Source: Paenibacillus plantiphilus
Lineage (GTDB): Bacteria; Bacillota; Bacilli; Paenibacillales; Paenibacillaceae
Assembly (NCBI RefSeq): GCF_927798095.1
Contig: NZ_CAKMMF010000012.1
Coordinates: 62,001 to 126,000 of the forward strand
Direction of reading: 5' to 3'
DNA: 64,000 nt
This document shows, piece by piece, positions 9,073 to 17,137 of the stretch; the stretch's first letter is position 1, and each line of letters begins with the position of its first letter. The position numbers and the translations under genes are program-made. Under the pieces are notes generated by a model. The model made no database searches. It was not told the DNA's origin and saw only the letters and a program-made list of their open reading frames with translations.

Positions 9073-10674
9073 ATGAGATTTCGGCTAGGAGCAAGTTTGC
9101 TATTCGTGTTCAGTATGTTGTTGTCGGTGTTCTCTGTTCCTGTGAATGCGCAGGCATCCAAGGATATTCGAATAATATTGGATGGTCAGCTTATCAGCAG
9201 CGACGTTGCCCCTTATGTGCTTCCAAAAGTAAATGTGACGATGGTTCCACTGCGCGTTATTAGTGAGAATTTGGGAGCGGCTGTGGACTGGTCGCCAGTT
9301 GCTAGAAAGGTAACGATTGAGCAGGGAACTACCACGATCATCATGAGACCTGGTCAGAAGACTGCTGAAGTGAATGGAGATAAGATCCGTCTCGATGCGT
9401 CTGTAGAGCTCAAGAGCGGGAGAGTAATGGTTCCGCTCCGGTTTGTTGGAGAAGAGCTGGGCATTGAGGTGGAATGGGATGGGAAGACTCGTACCGTATT
9501 TTTGAATGCGAGTATGATGCAGCCTGATCCTGGTGCTGGCAATGGTTCTGGCGGAGGAAGCAAATCGGGACTCAAAGCGGCATGGGTGTCCACCATTTAC
9601 AATTTGGACTGGCCTTCGACAAAATCATATGGCAACAAGCAGCTTCAGCAGCAAGAATATAAGAGCCTTCTTGATGAATTGCAAGCGATGGGGATGAACA
9701 CGGTATTCGTTCAAGTACGGCCATCTGGAGATGCGCTTTATCGGTCTGATCTCGTGCCTTGGTCGAAGGTACTGTCAGGAAAGCAGGGTACGGAGCCTGA
9801 CTACGACCCGCTTGCTTTTATGATCGAGGAGACACATCAGCGGGGGATGAGCTTTCATGCCTGGTTTAATCCTTTTCGCGCGAATACGGATTCGGACCTT
9901 ACTAAGCTGGCTTCCAATCATGTCGCAATCGCACAGCCGGACTGGATTCTGAAGTCTGGAAGCGGGCTGCTTATCAACCCGGGCATTCCCGCAGCGAGGC
10001 AGCATATTATCGATACTGTGATGGAAGTCGTGAATGGGTATGATATCGACGGTATTCATCTGGATGATTACTTCTATCCATCCTCAGGTGGTTTAAAGGA
10101 CGATGATACGTTCCTACTGTACAATGCCAATAATCTGCCGACGAAGGATGAGTGGCGCCGCGACAACATCAATGAGTTTGTCCGCATGCTTGGGGAGTCC
10201 ATTCACAGCGCCAAGCCTAAGCTTCAGTTCGGCATCAGCCCGTTCGGTGTGTGGCGCAATAGTGCGAAGGATGCAACCGGCTCCGATACGAATGCAGGTG
10301 TAACCGCCTTTGACAGCATGTCCGCCGATGTAAGGACATGGATTCGTCAGGATTGGATTGATTATGTCGTTCCCCAAATCTACTGGAGCATGTCCTTCAC
10401 CGCGGCACGATACGATAAGCTGGTAGATTGGTGGGTCGGAGAAGTAACGGGAACCAATGTCGACCTTTATATCGGTCATTCGCCATACAAGCTTGGCACG
10501 AAGGAGAGCGGCTGGCAAACGGCTCAAGAAATAATTGACCAGCTCAATTACAACCTCAAATATCCGGAAATCGTGAAAGGCGATGCTTTCTTCAGTGCAA
10601 AGGATCTGCGGAGAAACCCGCTCGGTATTAAAGACGCGCTTCAAGTGTATTACGGCGGGCAAGCTGTACAATAG
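9073..10674 (+). CDS. Secreted GHL10-type glycoside hydrolase with copper-amine-oxidase-like N-terminal domain
   Basis: About 533 residues. A signal peptide (about 1-30, ending in VNAQA) is followed by a copper-amine-oxidase-like N-terminal domain (about 35-145; MVPLRVISENLGA and MVPLRFVGEELGI half-repeats), a glycine/serine linker and a family 10-like (GHL10, formerly DUF187) TIM-barrel domain from about 165. GHL10 landmarks visible are KAAWVSTIYNLDWP, GMNTVFVQVRPSGDALY, DGIHLDDYFYP and QFGISPFGVWRN. The family acts on cell-wall or surface glycans; the exact bond is unknown. ATG 9073 lies 10 bases after GGAGG; ATG 9067 is an alternative. A 15-bp palindromic terminator lies 220 bp downstream. 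Confidence 0.9.
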   Translation: MRFRLGASLLFVFSMLLSVFSVPVNAQASKDIRIILDGQLISSDVAPYVLPKVNVTMVPLRVISENLGAAVDWSPVARKVTIEQGTTTIIMRPGQKTAEVNGDKIRLDASVELKSGRVMVPLRFVGEELGIEVEWDGKTRTVFLNASMMQPDPGAGNGSGGGSKSGLKAAWVSTIYNLDWPSTKSYGNKQLQQQEYKSLLDELQAMGMNTVFVQVRPSGDALYRSDLVPWSKVLSGKQGTEPDYDPLAFMIEETHQRGMSFHAWFNPFRANTDSDLTKLASNHVAIAQPDWILKSGSGLLINPGIPAARQHIIDTVMEVVNGYDIDGIHLDDYFYPSSGGLKDDDTFLLYNANNLPTKDEWRRDNINEFVRMLGESIHSAKPKLQFGISPFGVWRNSAKDATGSDTNAGVTAFDSMSADVRTWIRQDWIDYVVPQIYWSMSFTAARYDKLVDWWVGEVTGTNVDLYIGHSPYKLGTKESGWQTAQEIIDQLNYNLKYPEIVKGDAFFSAKDLRRNPLGIKDALQVYYGGQAVQ

Positions 10675-10895
10675 AAGCGGATAGACGAAACAGATGAGAA
10701 AGTAAGCAAGCAGCAGTAGAGCAAGAAGAGCAAGAAGAGCAAGAAGAGCAAGAAGAGCAAGAAGAGCAAGAAGAGATGGAAGAGCAACCAGAGCAGGAGC
10801 AAAGGAAGCAGTGTAGAAGTAGTAAAAGAAGGTTAACAGTATGCCAGCCAGTAATTTGTACAATTGCTTGGGAGCTAGTCTGCAGCATAAAGGCT
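10675..10895. other. Spacer between hydrolase gene and its terminator
   Basis: No gene is seen. The stretch holds a 9-bp minisatellite and an unremarkable flank. The leucine/alanine-rich frame on the minus strand is a translation of the minisatellite. Confidence 0.5.
10718..10774. repeat. 9-bp minisatellite (AGAGCAAGA)
   Basis: About six perfect tandem copies of a 9-mer start 44 bp after the hydrolase stop codon. Confidence 0.88.
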
Positions 10896-10949
10896 AATAA
10901 GCCTGACTCTTCACTTTGCATTGTATGCAAGGTTAGAGTCAGGCTTATT
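10896..10949. terminator. Perfect 15-bp stem-loop, convergent terminator
   Basis: The arms at 10896-10910 and 10935-10949 (AATAAGCCTGACTCT and its complement) are perfect. It lies between the plus-strand hydrolase gene and the minus-strand small ORF, and probably stops both. Confidence 0.8.
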
Positions 10950-10969
10950 ATCTACCCCTATTATGCAAG

Positions 10970-11119
10970 TTATTCATGTGACGTGTTGTTCTCGTTGCCG
11001 GCAGCTCCTGACGAGCTTTCGTCTGACAGCTCCGAAAGGGATTTGACCTCGCCATGCGGCTTATGGTTCTGCTTGCGGCTTTTCCAGGCGCTTTCACGAC
11101 GTCGTTGTGATGTGGTCAT
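10970..11119 (-). CDS. Small hydrophilic hypothetical protein (49 aa)
   Basis: A 49-codon ORF starting MTTSQRRRES. The ATG at 11119 is preceded by AAAGGAG at good spacing, which supports translation. The product is rich in charged residues, Ser and Asn and has no membrane segment. I do not recognise the family. It could be a small sporulation or stress protein, but nothing in the sequence shows this. Confidence 0.5.
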   Translation of the reverse strand: MTTSQRRRESAWKSRKQNHKPHGEVKSLSELSDESSSGAAGNENNTSHE

Positions 11120-11210
11120 GTATGATACTCCTTTCGTAGGGAGATGAACGGACCCCCTTATCGTGTGCGTTCCTGTCCAGCCGTATACTGCAACGGCTGG
11201 ATAGCTAAAT

Positions 11211-11370
11211 AAGTTGAAGTTAAGAAAGAACAACAGAGCGGAGCAGGGGAATGATTCTGAAGAAGCGTAAGCGCTCGCCTTTGTTCCCGGAATTCCACTA
11301 TTACAAACAACCTGAATTCAAGAATTCCGGGAACAACAGCGATCGTAAGAACATTCCCCAGTGCAGCGGC
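11211..11370 (+). repeat. Structured intergenic repeat, copy 2 (long form)
   Basis: The flanks match 424-514: AAGAACAACAGAGCGGAGCAGGGG on the left and GCGATCGTAAGAACATTCCCC on the right. Between them copy 2 has an extra arm with a perfect 15-bp inverted repeat (11281-11295 and 11322-11336, TTGTTCCCGGAATTC and its complement). It lies downstream of cydS, antisense to that operon. Confidence 0.6.
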
Positions 11371-11412
11371 CTCTTTGTTCATTTCAATCGTTTTTGACAA
11401 TCGCCGTCTCCT

Positions 11413-11517
11413 TTATTCCAATTCCCGTCTTGGCTTCCTTGCTCCCCACCAGAACAGGAAAACAACTGAAATCGCTACGACGAGAAATGGCGCCACAAAG
11501 ATCAAAAATTCATTCAT
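11413..11517 (-). CDS. cydS: CydS-like small subunit of cytochrome bd oxidase
   Basis: This 34-codon ORF starts MNEFLIFVAPFLVV and is almost entirely one transmembrane helix with a short basic tail (GARKPRRELE). It follows cydB by 27 bp on the same strand and has a strong site, GGGGAGG, before ATG 11517. Size, position and the FLIFVAPF pattern match the CydS (YthC-type) peptides of Bacillaceae bd oxidases, which pack against CydA and help bind haem. It is easily missed because of its size. Confidence 0.82.
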   Translation of the reverse strand: MNEFLIFVAPFLVVAISVVFLFWWGARKPRRELE

Positions 11518-11544
11518 ATCCCAATCCTCCCCATGAATAGTGTA

Positions 11545-12567
11545 TTATTTGCCCCGCTTGCCCTGCACGTATTTGGCATCGAATAGAAACAGTCGCATAA
11601 GCAGGTACAGTGACGGCACAAGCAGCAGCAAACCGAGAATGAACACAGAGATGAGCGCCAGTGCCATCGGCTCGCTGGTGAAATTATCGTAAATCGTCAG
11701 GTACGGATACAGAATATACGGCAAATGCGCCGCGCCGTATCCGAAGAAGGCAAAGCCGAACTGCAGCATGACGAATATAAACGCGAGTCCAAGCCGCTTG
11801 CGCGTCCATAGCAGATAGACAGCGATCAGGAAGCAGGCGAAGGAGATGACAAACATCCAGGCGAGCGATGTCATGCGGTCAAAGTGCTCTGCATTGTGGC
11901 CGCGAATGGCGAAGAAGACGAGCAAGCTGCTCAGTATGGTTGGTCCGCTCCATGCCAGCGCATATTTGCGGACGATTTCGAAGGCAACGCGGTCGTTGGC
12001 CCGATTCGCATAGTAGCTGAGAAACATCGCTGAAATGTACAGGACGCTCACAATCGCGAGCAGGACGACCGCCCACGAATAGGTGCTTGTGAACAGCTTG
12101 CCGTACAGGAATGACAGGTTGCCGCTGGCGTCAACCTCGATATAGCCGCCCTCCGATATGGTCATAACGGTGGACAGGGAAGCCGGAATCAACAATCCGC
12201 TTGCGCCATACAGGAAGATATAAGGCGTCTTGCTTCGTGTTCCATACGTATTGAAGGCATAGTAGGAGCCGCGAATGGCCAGCAGTATAACGGCAATACT
12301 GCCGGGCACAAGCAGCGCAGTGCCGTAGTAATAGGCGGTGTCAGGGAAGAACCCGACGATGCCGACGAAGAAGAAAACGAGAAACACATTCGTTACTTCC
12401 CAGACGGGCGACAGGTAGCGCTCAATAATATTGTTGATGAGATGGCGCTTGCCCGTTATTGTGCTGTAATAGCTGAAGAAGCCAGCGCCGAAGTCAATCG
12501 AGGCTACGATCAGGTAGCCGAATAGAAACACCCACAGCACGGTAATGCCAAGCACTTCATAGCTCAT
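11545..12567 (-). CDS. cydB: Cytochrome bd-type quinol oxidase subunit II
   Basis: A 340-residue polytopic membrane protein of the CydB family, with about eight to nine hydrophobic segments and no haem ligands, as expected for this subunit. Its first segment (GITVLWVFLFGYLIVASIDF) carries the family's FGAGFF motif. Its start overlaps the cydA stop by four bases, so translation is coupled. It is followed by cydS. The set resembles the YthAB/CbdAB type. The enzyme reduces oxygen to water with electrons from menaquinol at low oxygen tension. Confidence 0.92.
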   Translation of the reverse strand: MSYEVLGITVLWVFLFGYLIVASIDFGAGFFSYYSTITGKRHLINNIIERYLSPVWEVTNVFLVFFFVGIVGFFPDTAYYYGTALLVPGSIAVILLAIRGSYYAFNTYGTRSKTPYIFLYGASGLLIPASLSTVMTISEGGYIEVDASGNLSFLYGKLFTSTYSWAVVLLAIVSVLYISAMFLSYYANRANDRVAFEIVRKYALAWSGPTILSSLLVFFAIRGHNAEHFDRMTSLAWMFVISFACFLIAVYLLWTRKRLGLAFIFVMLQFGFAFFGYGAAHLPYILYPYLTIYDNFTSEPMALALISVFILGLLLLVPSLYLLMRLFLFDAKYVQGKRGK

Positions 12568-13919
12568 TGATTGCCTCCCCCTTCAATGCCTCTCGTCTTC
12601 AGCTCCTCTTCCGCAGGATTGTTGCGGAACATTCGGGTGAGCACGCGGATGGATGTAATGCCGAGAACGATATAGAGCAGGGAGAAGAGCAGCAGCATCG
12701 TATCCACATGATCCGATACGGTTGCGCCTTCCGATGTTTTCATAATGCCGCGAAGTATCCACGGCTGGCGGCCGATCTCTGAGAAGATCCAGCCATGCTC
12801 GATGGTCAGCATCGCGACAGGCGCGGCGACGATAATAGCGCGCAGCATCCATTTGTTCGAGAATGCGAGATGCCGCTTGCGCCAGAGCAGAATGATGAAG
12901 ACGGTCGTGACAAGTGTCATGAGCGCGACAAGCCCCATTTTCATATCGAATAGATAGTGAATAATGAGCGGAGGATGCTCGTCCTCAGGTATATCATTAA
13001 GCCCGGTTACCTCTGCATTCGGCAGCCCATGGGCAAGAATGCTGAGCGCATAAGGGATTTTGAGTCCGTATTTGATCTCGTTGTCCTCGGTCAGAATTCC
13101 GCCCAGCACAAGCGGCGCATTCTTGGAAGTCTCGAAATGCCATTCCATCGCCGCCAGCTTCTCAGGCTGGTAGCTGGCAAGATATTTGCCGGACAGATCG
13201 CCGATTATTGCACTACCGATTATGAAAACGAATGCGGATACCATCGTCAGACGGAGCGCCTTCTTGTAGTAGACATGCTTGCGGCCCTTGAGGAGCGACC
13301 AAGCGGCAATGGCGGCAAGTACGAGCGCACAGGTTAAGTAAGCGGTTATGAGCACATGCGACACCTTTGTCGGCATCGCTGGACTGAGCATCGCTCCAAA
13401 AGGCTCAATGTCAATGATTTTGCCGTTCTCAACCGTAACACCGGCAGGCGCATTCATAAACGCATTCACGATCGTTATGAAGAAGGCCGATGCGGAAGAG
13501 CCGATAACAACGGGCACAAGCAGCCAGAAGTGAACCATTCTGTTCTTGAACCGATCCCAGGTGTACAGGTAGATTCCGAGGAAAATCGCCTCGAAGAAGA
13601 AGGCGAATGTCTCCATGAACAGCGGCAGGGCGATCGATTGACCGGCTACGCGCATGAAGCTCGGCCATAGCAGACTAAGCTGCAAGCCGATAGCAGTTCC
13701 CGTAACGACGCCGACAGCGACTGTAATAACGAAGCCCCGCGCCCACCGCCGCGCGAGAAGCAGGTAATGCGGATCATTCCGCTTAATGCCGATCCATTCG
13801 GCAATGGCTATCATGAGCGGAACGCCGACCCCAAGCGTAGCGAAAATAATGTGAAAAGCGAGTGTGAACGAGGTCAATATTCGGCTGTAGAAAACCGGGT
13901 CGTAAGTGCTTAATAACAT
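12564..13919 (-). CDS. cydA: Cytochrome bd-type quinol oxidase subunit I
   Basis: A 451-residue haem-bearing subunit with about nine membrane segments. The N-terminal segment has the haem-ligand histidine in TLAFHIIFATLG; the conserved glutamates lie in LFMETFAFFFEAIFLG; the GRQPW motif typical of CydA is present near residue 375. The loop after helix VI (Q-loop) is short, as in Gram-positive enzymes. The start ATG lies at 13919. The gene is first of the cydA-cydB-cydS group, with a 40-codon ORF and a Rex/Fnr-like operator upstream, consistent with control by redox state or oxygen. Confidence 0.94.
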   Translation of the reverse strand: MLLSTYDPVFYSRILTSFTLAFHIIFATLGVGVPLMIAIAEWIGIKRNDPHYLLLARRWARGFVITVAVGVVTGTAIGLQLSLLWPSFMRVAGQSIALPLFMETFAFFFEAIFLGIYLYTWDRFKNRMVHFWLLVPVVIGSSASAFFITIVNAFMNAPAGVTVENGKIIDIEPFGAMLSPAMPTKVSHVLITAYLTCALVLAAIAAWSLLKGRKHVYYKKALRLTMVSAFVFIIGSAIIGDLSGKYLASYQPEKLAAMEWHFETSKNAPLVLGGILTEDNEIKYGLKIPYALSILAHGLPNAEVTGLNDIPEDEHPPLIIHYLFDMKMGLVALMTLVTTVFIILLWRKRHLAFSNKWMLRAIIVAAPVAMLTIEHGWIFSEIGRQPWILRGIMKTSEGATVSDHVDTMLLLFSLLYIVLGITSIRVLTRMFRNNPAEEELKTRGIEGGGNQ

Positions 13920-13971
13920 CTAGAATCCCCTCCAGAATGTGATGCTATGTTTATTATTACCTGCTAAAGGC

Positions 13972-14094
13972 TTAACTGAATATTCTCCGGGACAAGGCAA
14001 GCAGCATCACGACTGCGACCACAACGCAGAGGATGATGAGCCCCTTCTCTTGTTTGGCAACACGATTATCCTTCGGCTTGCGATTGTTCTCCAT
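13972..14094 (-). CDS. 40-aa single-span membrane peptide upstream of cydA
   Basis: This ORF starts MENNRKPKDN and has a charged, basic N-terminus (about 1-18), one hydrophobic helix (about 19-35, LIILCVVVAVVMLLAL) and a short basic end. ATG 14094 is preceded by TTTGGAGGG. It lies 52 bp upstream of cydA on the same strand and downstream of the putative cyd promoter, so it is probably co-transcribed. I do not recognise it as a named family. It may be an accessory oxidase subunit or a leader peptide. Confidence 0.55.
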   Translation of the reverse strand: MENNRKPKDNRVAKQEKGLIILCVVVAVVMLLALSRRIFS

Positions 14095-14141
14095 CCGAAT
14101 CCCTTCCCTCCAAAGGTTAAGTATGTGAAGATCTTATTAGT

Positions 14142-14173
14142 ATTATAAACAGTTATGTGATATTTTTCACATA
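14142..14173 (-). promoter_or_regulatory. cyd promoter with Rex/Fnr-like operator
   Basis: A perfect palindrome, TATGTGA-TATTTT-TCACATA, lies at 14154-14173. Its TGTGA-N6-TCACA core fits the Fnr/Crp consensus and is close to the Rex consensus. On the minus strand TATAAT (14147-14142) forms a -10 box, which places the operator over the -35 and spacer. That geometry fits repression, as by Rex, better than activation. A half site TATGTGAA lies nearby at 14122. Confidence 0.7.
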
Positions 14174-14311
14174 CAATTGTGTCTTGCGTCTGTCTAAATG
14201 TTGTCGAACTGTTGAACCTGCGACTCCAAGGGCATACCGCGCAGCACGGTGTTCGTGCTAAAATTAATTATTGCAACGAGGTAAAGTCAGTGTGAGAGAG
14301 GAAGATGGTTC

Positions 14312-14917
14312 ATGTATCAATATACCGACGAGGTTTATGAAGAGGTGGACTTCAGCCATTCCGATAAGCGGGATGGGGAGCTGCAGCACTGCACGTTCAA
14401 ACGGTGCAAATTTCGCGGGACATCTTTGGAAGAAATCCAGACGATAGGCTGCAGCTTTATCGAGTGCGATTTTCGCGATGCGGCTTTGAATGCATCTATA
14501 CATCAGGAATCAGCCTTTATGAACTGTCAGTTCAGCGGCGCGAATCTATTCGTGGCCAAATTCATCAATTGTAAAATGACGGGGTCAGACTTCACGCATG
14601 CCCAGATGGACGGCATAACAATTAGCAAGGGAGATTGGTCGTATACGAATCTGCGTCATCTCAATTTCTCCAAGCAGGATCTGCGCGGCATCCGTCTGGT
14701 TGAAGCGGATCTGTACGGCTGCAATCTGGAGAAGTCGGACCTGCGGGGAGCTGATCTGACGAGCGTCCAACTGGCGAGCAGCAAGCTGCATGGCGTGGAT
14801 TTCAGAGGGGCGATTCTGGATGGCATAGATTTCAGATCGCTGGAATTGAAGGGTGTGCGCATGGACATTGTTCATGGGGCTGCATTTTTGCGCGCGCTAG
14901 GGGCAAAGGTTGAGTAG
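14312..14917 (+). CDS. Pentapeptide repeat protein
   Basis: A 201-residue protein of tandem A(D/N)LXX-type pentapeptides from about residue 25 to 190 (for example CTFKRCKFRGTS, ADLYGCNLEKSDLRGADLTS), which should form a right-handed quadrilateral beta-helix. Qnr and MfpA-type members protect DNA gyrase by mimicking DNA, but most family members have no known role, and the overall sequence does not by itself show Qnr activity. A site, GAGAGAGGA, precedes the ATG. The ribokinase gene follows 76 bp downstream. Confidence 0.85.
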   Translation: MYQYTDEVYEEVDFSHSDKRDGELQHCTFKRCKFRGTSLEEIQTIGCSFIECDFRDAALNASIHQESAFMNCQFSGANLFVAKFINCKMTGSDFTHAQMDGITISKGDWSYTNLRHLNFSKQDLRGIRLVEADLYGCNLEKSDLRGADLTSVQLASSKLHGVDFRGAILDGIDFRSLELKGVRMDIVHGAAFLRALGAKVE

Positions 14918-14993
14918 AAGGGCCAAGATCGATTAAAGGGCGCGATTGAGTAAAAAGGGCTAAGGCAGTGTAAATGAAAGGAGGAGCAGCGAT

Positions 14994-15923
14994 ATGAGCA
15001 AGCCTCGGATTGCGGTTGTGGGAAGCTTGAATATGGACATTGTCGTATCGATGAAACGGCAGCCCCAAATGGGTGAGACGATTGCCGGTGATGCGGTTCA
15101 TTACATGCCTGGCGGAAAAGGCGCCAATCAAGCGCTCGGCTGCAGCCGCCTGAATGCAGAAACGACAATGATCGGCTGTGTTGGCTCCGATCCCTTCGGG
15201 CCAATGGTGCTGGATGGCTTGGCGGCAAGCGGTGTGGGGCTCGATTCTGTTGGCGTTCTGGAAGGAGAGACGACGGGGACCGCTCATATTTCACTAGCGC
15301 AAGGGGACAATTGTATTGTTGTCGTTGCGGGCGCCAACGCAATGTGCACCGCAGCATACGTCCGTCAGCATGAGCCCGCGATCTCATCAGCGGATGTTGT
15401 CATCGCCCAGCTCGAAATACCGCTGGAGGCCGTTATTGAAGCTTTCTCGATTGCGAAGGGCAAGAATGCTGCAACGATTCTAAATCCTGCTCCAGCCAGA
15501 GCTTTGCCGGAAGAGCTGCTGCTGTTGACAGATTACATAACGCCCAATGAATCAGAATGGGAGCTTATTAGCGGTGTCTCCGGGCAGGAGGATGAGGTAC
15601 TGTTAGGCCATACCATTGCGGAATGGGAGAAGCAATACAACAGCAAGGTTGTCATGACGCGAGGAGACAAGGGCTGCTCTTATGTGGAGGAAGGACAATT
15701 GAAGACCTTTCAAGCTCCAAGAGTGAAGGTTGTCGATACGACTGGAGCGGGGGATTCGTTCAATGCAGCGCTTGCATACGGACTGGCGCAGCGCAAGCCT
15801 ATGGCGGAGTCCGTGGCATTAGCGGTCACGTCCGCTTCTCTTTCTGTCCAGAGGTTCGGGGCACAGGGAGGCATGCCGACGCTGTTAGAGGTTGAGGCTG
15901 CCTTGCAGCCGGATAATCGTTGA
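14994..15923 (+). CDS. rbsK: Ribokinase
   Basis: A 309-residue PfkB-family sugar kinase that phosphorylates ribose at O5. Visible signatures: N-terminal VVGSLNMDIVV, the substrate-site GGKGANQA at about 41-48, TPNESEWE in the middle, and the ATP/anion-hole motif DTTGAGDSFNAALAYG at about 247-262, whose Asp is the catalytic base. Length fits RbsK. GGAGGAG precedes the ATG. No ribose transporter or rbsR lies nearby, so it stands alone. Activity on a related sugar cannot be excluded. Confidence 0.9.
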   Translation: MSKPRIAVVGSLNMDIVVSMKRQPQMGETIAGDAVHYMPGGKGANQALGCSRLNAETTMIGCVGSDPFGPMVLDGLAASGVGLDSVGVLEGETTGTAHISLAQGDNCIVVVAGANAMCTAAYVRQHEPAISSADVVIAQLEIPLEAVIEAFSIAKGKNAATILNPAPARALPEELLLLTDYITPNESEWELISGVSGQEDEVLLGHTIAEWEKQYNSKVVMTRGDKGCSYVEEGQLKTFQAPRVKVVDTTGAGDSFNAALAYGLAQRKPMAESVALAVTSASLSVQRFGAQGGMPTLLEVEAALQPDNR

Positions 15924-15995
15924 CCTGTTGTGTGGCTGGCTGACACTCGTATCGCCGCACCCCGTGCTTGGAGCTGCGCGCGGCTGCATCAAAAA

Positions 15996-16036
15996 AAACC
16001 TCCAATCGCGCTCACTTGCAGTGCGCGTGGAGGTTT
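15996..16036 (-). terminator. Terminator, main direction minus
   Basis: The arms AAACCTCCA and TGGAGGTTT flank a 23-base loop. On the minus strand the stem is followed by an eight-T run, so it mainly ends the minus-strand gene at 16102-17001. Confidence 0.82.
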
Positions 16037-16101
16037 ATGGCCGGCCTTTCGTCATGCACCGCCTCACCGCTCGCCATGAGCTGAACGCGGTGCGGAAGCA
16101 G

Positions 16102-17001
16102 CTATTCCGACTTTAAGTAGTTGGCTATGAATTGCAGCGCCTTGTCATCATTGCTGCCCCCGGCACGGATGCCGAAGATAAACTCTTTCAGCTTGAGCGG
16201 CAGCTTCTGTACCGCTGGACTGGAAGTGAGGTCAATTCCATAGATGTGCTCGGCGGTATCCTTTGAAGACTTGCCTTTGACTGCTGCATTCGGAGGCAAG
16301 TCGGACTGGAATCCAAGCTCGGCCTCCTCATCGAGATTTCTCAGAAGGCCTTGATCGCTTAGCCAATCGAAGGTGGATCGGTCCATGATGTAGGCGTCAG
16401 GCTTTTCGGTCATTAAGATGAGGATTGCTTTCTGCCGCAGCATGTGATCATTTTGAGACTGTGAGGGCAGGAAGGTCATGCTAACCGAGGTTCGCTTCCA
16501 TTCCGGGTTGTGGACCAGCAATGCTTCTTCTAGAATCGACAGCTCGTCGCTGTCCTTCTGAATAAAATCGCCGATGAACATGACGGATAGATCAATTGGC
16601 GGCAGCTTCGCCAGCCTTTCCTGCTCGGCTTGATAATTCAAGTACGTTTGAATGCCGACGATGATAAGCACGACAGCAACAATGCCGCCGAGCAGATGGA
16701 ATTTGTAATAACGGAAGAAGTGATCTGTTTTCTCGACTGTACCTGCATATTTCTTGTACTTGCCGTATTCTCTTTCGTTGATTTGTTCAACCGATTTCTG
16801 ATTGTCGAGATCCAGTATAAGCCGATAAGCCTCAGTAACCGCTGCAAAATAATCATCATTGCTCTCAGGGGCAGAGCTTCCCTGACGCTGCTTTCGAGTA
16901 CGGGCTTGACGGGCCAGAATCGAGTATCTTTTCTCGACATCCTCTTTACTTGCATTCTCAGGTAGGCCCATTTGTTCATAAGCCTGCTTAAGCTTGTCCA
17001 T
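16102..17001 (-). CDS. Membrane-anchored protein with J-domain-like N-terminus
   Basis: A 299-residue protein. Residues 1-65 resemble a DnaJ J-domain (YEQMGLPENASKEDVEKRYSIL ... DYFAAVTEAYRLIL), but the HPD motif needed to stimulate Hsp70 ATPase is missing, the segment reading ARQARTRK instead. One membrane span follows (about 100-122, LLGGIVAVVLIIVGIQTYL), then an extracytoplasmic domain of about 170 residues that I do not recognise. The ATG 17001 is seven bases after AGAGGTG; a GTG at 17010 lies within that site. The cytoplasmic-J, outside-domain layout suggests a scaffold or sensor role, but its function is unknown. Confidence 0.7.
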   Translation of the reverse strand: MDKLKQAYEQMGLPENASKEDVEKRYSILARQARTRKQRQGSSAPESNDDYFAAVTEAYRLILDLDNQKSVEQINEREYGKYKKYAGTVEKTDHFFRYYKFHLLGGIVAVVLIIVGIQTYLNYQAEQERLAKLPPIDLSVMFIGDFIQKDSDELSILEEALLVHNPEWKRTSVSMTFLPSQSQNDHMLRQKAILILMTEKPDAYIMDRSTFDWLSDQGLLRNLDEEAELGFQSDLPPNAAVKGKSSKDTAEHIYGIDLTSSPAVQKLPLKLKEFIFGIRAGGSNDDKALQFIANYLKSE

Positions 17002-17137
17002 TTGCTTCACCTCTAGGTTACTTATGTCTGTTAATCATCTTACCACAGAAGGAGCAGCGGTACACGAGGGAGAAGAAGTATATCATGCAAGAAAAGTGGC
17101 ACCTCAAGACATCATAGATAGAAGTAGGAGAGGGTAG

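Noticed and set aside
10114-10863. Minus-strand frame with a Leu/Ala-rich repeat tract
   Set aside because: The tract is a translation of the 9-bp minisatellite, and the rest is antisense to the hydrolase gene.
14312-14917. Quinolone resistance protein Qnr
   Set aside because: The pentapeptide repeats are clear, but the protein lacks recognisable Qnr loops, so only the general family is claimed.
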